NCBI GenBank assembly: GCA_900771305.1
Contig: CAAGNL010000467.1
Coordinates: forward strand, 1-7,129
DNA from: Kiritimatiellia bacterium
GTDB taxonomy: Bacteria > Verrucomicrobiota > Kiritimatiellia > RFP12 > UBA1067
Length of the DNA: 7,129 nt
Direction: 5' to 3'
Below are positions 1 through 4,875 of this stretch, piece by piece (position 1 is the first letter of the stretch; every line of letters starts with the position of its first letter). Under the pieces are notes generated by a model. The model had not been told where the DNA came from. It did not search any database and saw nothing but the letters and a program-made list of their open reading frames with translations. The position numbers were made by a program, and so were the translations under genes.

Positions 1-2
1 TG

Positions 3-1058
3 GAGGCGGTCTGGTGGTGGCTCAGGAACCGTCGCACGGTGCGCATGGCGCATGTTCCTTGCCGACGTTGGTGGTCGTGGGCGATGGCGGGGCTTGCCGT
101 GGCCGGGCTGTCTTTCTGGTGGCTCGGGCCACGCCTTGTACTCGACGATTCGATTCTGAACCGCCCGAAGATCTGGCTTGCCGGGTTGCGGCTCTTCGCG
201 GCGAATCCGGGCGGAGTGGGCCTCGGCAATTCGGGGACGCTCGCCTCGGCGTTTCTTCTGGACGGCATCCCCGAGATCCGCACGATGATCAGCGCGCACA
301 TCACGCTCCTTGCCGAGTTTGGGTGGATCGTCGGCTGGGCGTGGCTGGCGTTCATCGGTCTGGCGCTGTGCGGGGTGCGGGTGAGTCCGCGCGTTGGAAC
401 TGCCTTCGCGGGGCTCGTGTTGTCGGGATGTTCGTCGACGGTTTTCGACTGGCCGGTGCTCTTCGATTTCGCGGAGCAGGGCGGGCTCGGCGCGGCGAAC
501 TGGATCCTGTCGTGGCTGACGCTTGCTCTGTTCGTCGTCTTTGGCGTGTGGCTGATTGTGAAGTCTGCGACGCAGACTGGGAGGCGCGGAGAGGGAGAGG
601 ATGGTTTAGACAGGATTGACAAGATTGACAGGATTGTGGAGGGTGGCGCGCCGCGCCTCTCAAATCCTGTGAATCCTGTAAATCCTGTCAGAAAGACTCC
701 GTGCCTCCCCTCCTCCGTTGCCACCGCGTTGAACGCCATAGGCATACCTGTCCTGTTCGCGGGGGCGCTCGTGCTCGCGGCGCGGTGCGTGCCGCCGGGG
801 GACGCGCCGCGCGTCCAAGGCGGCTACGCCGCTTCCGGCGCCGCGCCTCGCGCGCTCGCGCTCTACGACGACAGCTGGAGCCTCCGCGTCGTCCGCGCGC
901 GCGCCGGCGCGGACGCGCTCCTTCCCGTTCGTCCCGTCACGCGCTTCCCGCGCGGCCTCGACCTCTCGTCCGTCCGCTGCGTCCTGCTCTTTGGCGACTG
1001 CCGCGAGTGGGCCTATCTCGTCCCGAAAGGGATCTCCGTCACGTGCGTGGAAGACTGA
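3..1058 (+). CDS. O-antigen ligase/polymerase-like membrane protein, 5'-truncated by the window edge
   Basis: The frame is open from the left edge, so the true start lies upstream; the GTG at 39 and ATG at 45 are internal because they fall in a basic cytoplasmic-looking loop (WWWLRNRRT). In the 351 visible residues I see a helix near 26-42, then an extracytoplasmic stretch with RPKIWLAGLRLF, PGGVGLGNSG and SAHITLLAEFGWIVG. That order (R..W..al.lf, P..G.G, aHn..l..l.E.G.iG) is the pattern of the Wzy/WaaL O-antigen ligase superfamily, which joins or polymerises undecaprenyl-linked glycans outside the inner membrane. Further helices lie near 106-122, 131-150, 165-185 and 245-262, followed by an Arg- and Ala-rich C-terminal region of about 90 residues that I do not recognise. 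Residues about 193-236 are encoded by an inverted-repeat element (579-709) that keeps the frame open. The gene overlaps the next by 16 bp. The family call is moderately sure; substrate and exact role are unknown. Confidence 0.7.
   Translation, partial: EAVWWWLRNRRTVRMAHVPCRRWWSWAMAGLAVAGLSFWWLGPRLVLDDSILNRPKIWLAGLRLFAANPGGVGLGNSGTLASAFLLDGIPEIRTMISAHITLLAEFGWIVGWAWLAFIGLALCGVRVSPRVGTAFAGLVLSGCSSTVFDWPVLFDFAEQGGLGAANWILSWLTLALFVVFGVWLIVKSATQTGRRGEGEDGLDRIDKIDRIVEGGAPRLSNPVNPVNPVRKTPCLPSSVATALNAIGIPVLFAGALVLAARCVPPGDAPRVQGGYAASGAAPRALALYDDSWSLRVVRARAGADALLPVRPVTRFPRGLDLSSVRCVLLFGDCREWAYLVPKGISVTCVED
579..709. repeat. 131-bp composite inverted repeat (MITE-like) inside a coding region
   Basis: The outer arms are GGGAGGCGCGGAG (579-591) and CTCCGTGCCTCCC (697-709), complementary at 12 of 13 positions. 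The inner arms are 609-636 and 662-689, complementary at 24 of 28 positions. Each inner arm is built from 9-bp units of the type GACAGGATT, or AATCCTGTN on the other arm. The 25-nt centre contains the palindrome GGCGCGCC (645-652). The order of blocks is the same in both arms, so the whole behaves as one unit with terminal inverted repeats. No clear target-site duplication is visible. It is read through in frame by the membrane protein, giving LDRIDKIDRI and NPVNPVNPV, so it would form a cytoplasmic or periplasmic linker between two membrane helices. Confidence 0.75.
818..834. repeat. Small GC-rich hairpin in coding sequence
   Basis: GCGGC (820-824) pairs with GCCGC (828-832) over a TAC loop, extended by one G-U wobble and one A-T pair to 7 bp. 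It lies in the C-terminal coding part of the membrane protein gene, in a segment of extreme GC content with several further GCGCC/GGCGC stretches. It may be a REP-like unit or only a by-product of composition; nothing here decides between them. Confidence 0.25.
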
Positions 1059-1588
1059 CAGCCCCCGTTCTCGCCCTCGCCCTGCTCGCGGCGGGGCCTG
1101 TCCCCGCCCGCGCGGCGGAGCCCGTCGTCGACTGCGTGGAGGTCGCCACGCGCGCGCCGAACAACCCGCGCGTGAAGGTCTGGTACCGCGCGCCCCGCCG
1201 CTACGATGGTTTTGAGCGGACGTACTGGACGGACAATGTCCTTCGCGTCGCCTATTTCGGCTCAGACCTCTGCTATGAGGATCGACTTGTCGACTTGATC
1301 GAGGTGAGGGCGGATGACTGCGGGGATGGGTATGACGGACTATTCATCGCTTGCTGGTTTATGAATTCTCCAAGAACGGATGCGGCGCTGGCTGAAAGAT
1401 TTGCTGATTGGTTCAAGAATGGCACTCTGGATCGAGGGGGATGCTCAATGGCCGATGTCTTCCGTCTTATCTGCAAATGGGAAAGGGAGGAGCGCGGTGC
1501 AGCGTGTGGGGGAGTGCGTCGATTGTATCACGACTATGTTCAACGTCGTTGTGATGTTGCCCATTTCAGGGCAAATGGCTTATGGTGA
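1043..1588 (+). CDS. Exported cysteine-rich protein of unknown function (181 aa)
   Basis: I choose the GTG at 1043. It puts a signal peptide first (basic MRGR, hydrophobic core about 7-20, likely cleavage after PARA at about residue 24) and has an AAAGGGA ribosome binding site at 1026-1032, 10 nt upstream. The open frame continues further 5', but that part is only the shadow of the overlapping membrane gene. The mature part of about 157 residues holds eight cysteines (31, 77, 93, 104, 134, 144, 155, 170), an even number that fits disulfides in the periplasm or outside. I recognise no family. Residues 97-167 align without gaps to the translation at 1819-2031 (shared DGL, ACW, and KW 39 residues further on), so it has a local paralogue. 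Codons are very GC-rich up to about 1200 and clearly less so afterwards. The 16-bp overlap with the upstream gene suggests translational coupling, and the context hints at a surface glycan locus. Confidence 0.72.
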   Translation: MRGRLTAPVLALALLAAGPVPARAAEPVVDCVEVATRAPNNPRVKVWYRAPRRYDGFERTYWTDNVLRVAYFGSDLCYEDRLVDLIEVRADDCGDGYDGLFIACWFMNSPRTDAALAERFADWFKNGTLDRGGCSMADVFRLICKWEREERGAACGGVRRLYHDYVQRRCDVAHFRANGLW

Positions 1589-1627
1589 TCAAGTCGGGGC
1601 GGATGCTTCCGGGTAGGGGAGAAGGTG

Positions 1628-2055
1628 ATGGATGGTTGTCGGGAAATGATGATAATATCCATGCCCATCCCTAGTCGCTCAAATGAGATTGAATCAAATA
1701 TGAATAACGATTGCGAGTCTGAGTTCATCACGACTCTAAATGAGTTGGCCATCCCCATGGGGATGGCTCCCGCCTATCTCTCGGAAGATGAGTATCCAGC
1801 CGTCTCAACGACGCGCGAGATGGGCTTTTAACGGCTTGCTGGTATCGTGATGATGCTCAGGTCAACGAGAAGCTTTTGCAAAAGTTTGAAGAGTGGTCAA
1901 AAGATCCGACCTGGGGCGGAGGTGACGGCGAGGATTATTGGCTAGCTCGTTTTGTTTCTAAATGGAGCGAGGAGGGGGTGTTTAGTCCCGAACGATTGGG
2001 CCATTTGAAGATGTGGTGCGTCGAACGCGGTATTGAGGCCCCGATAAGTCGGTGA
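1628..2055 (+). pseudogene. Frameshifted cytosolic paralogue of the 1043-1588 protein
   Basis: The 5' part reads from ATG 1628 (GGGGAG at 1616-1621 is a fair ribosome binding site) to TAA 1829-1831. The 3' part reads in the -1 frame from after a stop at 1789-1791 to TGA 2053-2055 and has no usable start of its own. The 3' part (RDGLLTACWYRDD onward) aligns without gaps over about 70 residues to residues 97-167 of the exported protein, with exactly 39 residues between the ACW and KW motifs in both. The 5' part has no signal peptide and no convincing match to the exported copy. It retains few cysteines compared with the exported copy. One missing base between about 1792 and 1829, or a -1 ribosomal shift at the TTT-TAA end of the first frame, would join the two parts. 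A sequencing error is a third possibility. Decay is the simplest reading. Confidence 0.5.
1748..1767. repeat. Perfect 20-bp palindrome
   Basis: GCCATCCCC at 1748-1756 and GGGGATGGC at 1759-1767 are exact reverse complements around a central AT, with no unpaired centre. A G-U pair extends it by one on each side in RNA. It lies inside the 5' part of the frameshifted paralogue and is not followed by a T-run, so it is not a typical terminator. It could be an operator for a dimeric repressor, a repeat remnant, or an RNA hairpin. Confidence 0.6.
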
Positions 2056-2068
2056 ACATGAGGTAATT

Positions 2069-2149
2069 ATGAAGCCGATTGATTCCATTATTGCTGTGCT
2101 CGATTTGGGTGAGACTGCATTCGCGGACTGGTTGGCCGTGGACAGCTAG
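2069..2149 (+). CDS. 26-residue ORF with a well-placed ribosome binding site
   Basis: The ORF runs from ATG 2069 to TAG 2147-2149, with GAGG at 2060-2063 giving a 5-nt spacing, and starts 13 nt after the preceding stop. The product, MKPIDSIIAVLDLGETAFAD plus six residues, has an acidic amphipathic look and no signal peptide. I do not recognise it. The same frame stays open after the TAG through to 2407, so it may be the 5' end of a longer gene broken by a nonsense codon rather than a true small protein. Confidence 0.3.
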   Translation: MKPIDSIIAVLDLGETAFADWLAVDS

Positions 2150-2188
2150 GTAGTGAGATGTTGGAATGTCGATAAGGCGGTGTGGCGA

Positions 2189-2407
2189 ATGAGCGTAACG
2201 ACGAGACGGAAGAAGCGCAAGGTGCGGCATGAGGAAGTTATGGAAGCGCTGCGTGCCGGTCAATTTCCCGATTTGTCCAGCAAGGAGCAGTGCAAGCTTC
2301 TGAGGACAATTTCGCGGAAAAAACTTGGCGCAAGAAAAGTACTTGGACCTCATGATGCTTGGGACTTACGTTCCTTTCTCGACGTAAAGGATTCGTGCCA
2401 TCGGTGA
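2189..2407 (+). CDS. Small basic hypothetical protein (72 aa)
   Basis: The start is taken at ATG 2189, with AAGGCGG at 2174-2180 eight nt upstream as a possible ribosome binding site; the frame is open from 2150. The N-terminus is strongly basic (TTRRKKRKVRHEE), followed by a helix-prone middle (MEALRAGQFPDLSSKEQ) and a second basic patch (ISRKKLGARK). This fits a nucleic-acid-binding peptide, but I can name no family. It could instead be the 3' part of a gene starting at 2069 and broken by TAG 2147-2149. Codon use is less GC-biased than in the flanking genes. The promoter of the two-component operon begins at its very end. Confidence 0.35.
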   Translation: MSVTTRRKKRKVRHEEVMEALRAGQFPDLSSKEQCKLLRTISRKKLGARKVLGPHDAWDLRSFLDVKDSCHR

Positions 2408-2423
2408 TGAGAGTTGCTATAAT
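2395..2423 (+). promoter_or_regulatory. Extended -10 promoter of the two-component operon
   Basis: A perfect TATAAT at 2418-2423 is preceded by the extended -10 dinucleotide TG at 2415-2416. GTGCCA at 2395-2400 matches four of six -35 bases at 17-bp spacing. Transcription would be expected to start near 2430, only about two bases before the regulator's ATG at 2432, which has no purine-rich Shine-Dalgarno sequence. The message is therefore probably leaderless or nearly so. Confidence 0.6.
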
Positions 2424-2431
2424 GTTGGTCG

Positions 2432-3100
2432 ATGACAGCGATAATAATAGAGGATGACAAGGTTCAGGCCGAGTTTGTCAGGGAGGCGCTGGAGCGGCAT
2501 GGCTATACGTGTGAATGCGTCGCCGATGGCGAGGAGGGCTATTTCAAGCTGAAGGCCGGCGACTATGGGCTGGCGCTCGTGGACATCATGCTGCCGACGA
2601 TGAGCGGCCTCGAGGTCATTCGGCGGATTCGGGAGGACGGGAAGCGGTTGCCCATCATCGTGCTGAGTCAATTGACAGAGGTCGCGGATCGGGTCTCCGG
2701 TCTCGAGCGCGGAGCCGACGACTATCTCTGCAAGCCATTCTCGATGGATGAACTGATCGCTCGAATCCAGGCCGTAAAGCGTCGGTTGACGCCCGCCCGA
2801 GGTGAATCCCTGCTCGTCTATGAAGACCTGGTGGTCGACCCGGTCCGGCAAGCTGCCACACGCGCCGGAAACCCAATCGAACTGACACCGTATGAGTATG
2901 CCATTCTGGAATATATGCTCCGTAATGTCGGGCGAACGATTTCGGCGGCGACCATCCTCGAGCGGGTCTGGGACATGCACGCGACGATGAACAAGAATCT
3001 GGTCGCGGTCCGCATGCACAAGCTGCGGCATGCGCTCTGTGCTTTTGGCGGACGGGATCTGATCACCACCAAACGCGGTCTGGGCTATGTCCTGGTCTGA
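2432..3100 (+). CDS. OmpR/PhoB-family response regulator
   Basis: A DNA-binding transcription factor switched on by phosphorylation from its partner kinase. The receiver domain spans about residues 1-118, with acidic pocket D8-D9, phosphoacceptor D51 (ALVDIMLP), the conserved hydroxyl position S79 and K101 (CKPF). The winged-helix output domain spans about 125-222, with ELTPYEYAILEYM, the recognition-helix region VAVRMHKLRH and the wing ending TTKRGLGYVL. All key residues are present and 222 aa is normal for the family. The start at 2432 fits because MTAIIIEDD is the usual receiver N-terminus, although no Shine-Dalgarno is visible; the promoter sits directly upstream. Its stop lies 14 bp inside the kinase gene, which indicates tight coupling. 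Subgroup (CusR, QseB or PhoB type) cannot be settled by eye. A likely target is the 11-bp repeat array at 4176-4208. Confidence 0.95.
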   Translation: MTAIIIEDDKVQAEFVREALERHGYTCECVADGEEGYFKLKAGDYGLALVDIMLPTMSGLEVIRRIREDGKRLPIIVLSQLTEVADRVSGLERGADDYLCKPFSMDELIARIQAVKRRLTPARGESLLVYEDLVVDPVRQAATRAGNPIELTPYEYAILEYMLRNVGRTISAATILERVWDMHATMNKNLVAVRMHKLRHALCAFGGRDLITTKRGLGYVLV

Positions 3101-4025
3101 CCAGAGTGAGATCCGGCGGGCGATCAACGGATTCGGCATCCCGCTTCTGGTCGGCGCGATGATCTTATCCACCGGCGTGGCCGTGGTCAGCGGCTGTTAT
3201 TTCCTGTATTCGCGGTTGGGTCCGGACCGTCTCGCACAGGTTGTCCACGACGCGTTCTGGGTTATTTGCTGGACAGGGCTTTCCGAAGGACTTCTGTTGC
3301 TTATTGGCATTCTGGTCTATTGGCGACTGGCGCGGCGCATCGAGACGCTGCAGCGGGAGTTGTCTGATCTGACACGGGGCGTGCTCCACGATCTGAAGAC
3401 GCCGGTCACGCATATCCGGAATGCCGCCGAAGGGGCGCTCGTCGGGAATGGGCGTGCCGAGGACGCGTTGCCCACCATCATCGAATCCTGCGACGTGCTG
3501 GTGGATGTCATTGATTCGAATGCCGAGATCTCGCGTGTCCAGAATGCGTCTCTGCCTCAACAGGAGCCGTCTGTCGATTTCGCGGCGATCGTCCGCGCCT
3601 GTGCCGATCTCTATGCCGATGTCGCTGCGGAGAAGGGGGTGGCGTTCTCCTCGGACGTATCCGAAACGCCGATTCCACTGCACATCCCCAAGGCCCATCT
3701 TCAGCATCTTGCCGCGAACCTGATTGACAACGCCATCAAGTTCACACCTACGGACGGAGCCGTTCACGTCGTTCTGCATGCGGACCCGGGGGAACTTGTC
3801 GAACTCGAGGTGTCCGACACCGGCATTGGAATCCCCAAGGCAAAGCAGGGACGAATCTTCGAACGATTCTATCGCGTGGACGATTCGCGCCACACGCCCG
3901 GACATGGACTTGGTCTTGCACTTGTCCACGCGATCATCACGCGGTGGCGGGGACGGATTCGACTTGAATCCGCTGAGGGACGGGGCAGTACGTTCCGTGT
4001 TGAATTACCGGTGCCTAGGAACTAG
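3087..4025 (+). CDS. Small sensor histidine kinase with a minimal sensor loop
   Basis: Autophosphorylates and passes phosphate to the regulator encoded just upstream. Helices lie at about residues 18-40 and 56-79 with only about 15 residues between them, and no HAMP, PAS or periplasmic domain. The dimerisation/phosphoacceptor helix follows almost at once, with H101 in VLHDLKTPVTHIR. The ATPase domain shows the N box (NLIDNAIKF, N211, N215), G1 box (DTGIGIP, D244), F box (IFERFYRVD) and G2 box (GHGLGLALV, 272-280). It looks enzymatically complete at 312 aa. Short two-helix kinases of this form are known as intramembrane-sensing kinases, which detect membrane stress or act with an accessory membrane protein; placing this one there is an inference. 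ATG 3087 is chosen for the 14-bp overlap with the regulator stop. The stop codon TAG 4023-4025 lies inside the heptamer repeat that follows, so the last few residues may be repeat-derived. Confidence 0.95.
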   Translation: MSWSDQSEIRRAINGFGIPLLVGAMILSTGVAVVSGCYFLYSRLGPDRLAQVVHDAFWVICWTGLSEGLLLLIGILVYWRLARRIETLQRELSDLTRGVLHDLKTPVTHIRNAAEGALVGNGRAEDALPTIIESCDVLVDVIDSNAEISRVQNASLPQQEPSVDFAAIVRACADLYADVAAEKGVAFSSDVSETPIPLHIPKAHLQHLAANLIDNAIKFTPTDGAVHVVLHADPGELVELEVSDTGIGIPKAKQGRIFERFYRVDDSRHTPGHGLGLALVHAIITRWRGRIRLESAEGRGSTFRVELPVPRN

Positions 4026-4108
4026 GAAATAAGGAACTAGGAATTAGGAATTGGGGAGTGGGGGATTGAGGAGCAGGGATTAGGGCGGGGAAATAGGGAG
4101 TAGAGGGG
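4016..4108 (+). repeat. Degenerate heptamer tract (TAGGAAT type), G-rich
   Basis: About 13 units of roughly 7 bp, starting as TAGGAAC/TAGGAAT and drifting to TGGGGAG and TAGGGAG, some with one base gained or lost. It starts inside the end of the kinase gene and supplies its stop codon. The 3' part has G-runs at 4076-4078, 4083-4085, 4087-4090, 4096-4098 and 4105-4108 with loops of 1 to 6 nt, which meets the usual G-quadruplex rule on the transcript strand. Confidence 0.75.
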
Positions 4109-4123
4109 CGGATTGTGAATTTT

Positions 4124-4159
4124 GGAACGGGAGCGCAGGCTTCCGTTCTTGATTTTTTT
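4124..4159 (+). terminator. Intrinsic terminator of the two-component operon
   Basis: The stem 4124-4134 pairs with 4139-4149 (11 pairs including two G-U) around a GCAG loop at 4135-4138. Seven T residues follow at 4153-4159, after a short TTGA spacer. This closes the regulator-kinase transcript and separates it from the promoter region just downstream. The spacer between stem and T-run is slightly long, which may weaken it. Confidence 0.8.
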
Positions 4160-4167
4160 GTCGAATA

Positions 4168-4208
4168 TTACCGACTCGGTAAGAATTGGGTAATCGTTCG
4201 GTAAGATT
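4168..4208 (+). promoter_or_regulatory. Tandem 11-bp operator array with one inverted half-site
   Basis: Three adjacent 11-bp units (4176-4186, 4187-4197, 4198-4208) share the form TSGGTAANNNT, with GGTAA starting at 4178, 4189 and 4200, exactly 11 bp apart. A reversed copy, TTACCGA (4168-4174), makes a 7+1+7 palindrome with the first unit. OmpR/PhoB-family regulators typically bind direct repeats on one DNA face at about 11-bp spacing next to or replacing the -35 element. Here the array ends 7 bp before a -10-like box. The neighbouring regulator is the obvious candidate ligand, by inference. Confidence 0.6.
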
Positions 4209-4215
4209 CGTTTCG

Positions 4216-4221
4216 TATTCT
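4216..4221 (+). promoter_or_regulatory. Likely -10 box for the envelope gene pair
   Basis: TATTCT matches four of six -10 bases. There is no good -35 at 17 bp; the operator array occupies that place, as expected for an activator-dependent promoter. Transcription would start near 4228, leaving a short leader with AAAGGA at 4230-4235, 11 nt before the ATG at 4247. Confidence 0.4.
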
Positions 4222-4246
4222 ATGCAGGCAAAGGACTGTTGGGAAT

Positions 4247-4816
4247 ATGAAGAAACTGTTACCGATCTGTTGTTGTATGGCCGTGGCCTTGGATGCCGTC
4301 GCATTGGTTGTACGCCCCGAAACCTTGCCGATCTCCCCGTGGGCCGACACCGAGATGTCGACGAATATCATATTTGCGACCCGCCCGGTTGGTGCGGAAC
4401 TCCAGGATTTCCGTATTGGGATGTCGCTTCTGGCCACGCCGTCCAACAATGTCCAGGTCGCAATTGGCCGTGATGCGGATGAAGACGGCACATTGTCGCT
4501 TGCGGAGACGGATTTCACGCTCGGCTGGGACTGCGGGCGCTGGTTGGTCAATCGTGAGGTATTGGAGGCGACGGCGACAACAAACGACGTGAAGGATCTC
4601 TCTTGGACACTCCGTATGCGGAATGGTACGCCGCACGCGCTCAACGTGGTCGAGAACGGTACTCTGATTTCATCCGTCACGAATGCGGCAGCGCTGGCTG
4701 ATTTCTACAATCCCGAGTGGAATCTGATGCGGATCACCGTCCGCGGCGTCGATGCCGCGGCAGAACGGCTCGTGGTGGCGGCGCATCCCTGGGGATGTGT
4801 TCTCAGGTTCAAGTGA
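4247..4816 (+). CDS. Exported protein with a single EF-hand-type calcium loop (189 aa)
   Basis: The signal peptide is clear: MKKLLP, then a hydrophobic core with three cysteines (ICCCMAVAL), probable cleavage near residue 20. The cysteines do not fit a lipobox. Residues 76-87, DADEDGTLSLAE, fit the canonical 12-residue EF-hand loop with D at 1, 3 and 5, G at 6 and E at 12. It sits in a context (GRDADEDG, then GWDCGRW) that looks beta-rich rather than two-helix, so calcium binding is likely but a full EF-hand is not shown. The C-terminal part (WNLMRITVRGVD) also looks like beta strands. I know no named family. ATG 4247 has AAAGGA upstream and sits 39 bp after the operator array. The stop TGA 4814-4816 is part of the first unit of a heptamer repeat. 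Only that repeat lies before the next gene, with no terminator, so the two are probably co-transcribed. Confidence 0.8.
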   Translation: MKKLLPICCCMAVALDAVALVVRPETLPISPWADTEMSTNIIFATRPVGAELQDFRIGMSLLATPSNNVQVAIGRDADEDGTLSLAETDFTLGWDCGRWLVNREVLEATATTNDVKDLSWTLRMRNGTPHALNVVENGTLISSVTNAAALADFYNPEWNLMRITVRGVDAAAERLVVAAHPWGCVLRFK

Positions 4817-4854
4817 TAAGTGATGAATGATGAACGATGAGTGATGAAGGTGAA
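4813..4854 (+). repeat. Heptamer tract (GTGATGA type)
   Basis: Six consecutive 7-bp units with consensus GTGATGA (variants GTGATAA, ATGATGA, ACGATGA, AGGTGAA) fill most of the gap between the EF-hand-loop gene and the TSP3 gene. The first unit contains the stop codon of the upstream gene. Every in-register unit carries TGA or GATGA, so the tract offers stops and ATGs in several frames. Confidence 0.8.
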
Positions 4855-4875
4855 TCGCTGAATTGAGGATTGATG

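Noticed and set aside
14..619. 201-codon plus frame overlapping the membrane protein
   Set aside because: Out of frame with the helices of the glycan enzyme; product is Arg/Gly-rich with no helix pattern.
701..1042. Longer 5' extension of the exported protein gene
   Set aside because: The upstream part is Arg-rich shadow of the overlapping membrane gene; using it would bury the signal peptide. GTG 1043 has a ribosome binding site and gives a proper signal peptide.
1557..1586. Promoter or terminator at the end of the exported protein gene (TTGCCC, 18 bp, TATGGT; also TTGCCC/GGGCAA hairpin)
   Set aside because: Each box matches only four of six bases, the 6-bp hairpin has no T-run, and both lie in coding sequence. 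Too weak to annotate.
1982..2353. 123-codon minus-strand frame
   Set aside because: It covers the end of the decayed paralogue and two small plus-strand ORFs. The product has no recognisable motif or signal and its composition is mixed. Not enough to call it.
2417..3172. 251-codon minus-strand frame opposite the response regulator
   Set aside because: The plus strand carries all receiver and winged-helix residues; the minus frame is a by-product of third-position GC bias.
3165..3929. 254-codon minus-strand frame opposite the kinase
   Set aside because: Antisense shadow of a complete histidine kinase; no domain or ribosome binding site.
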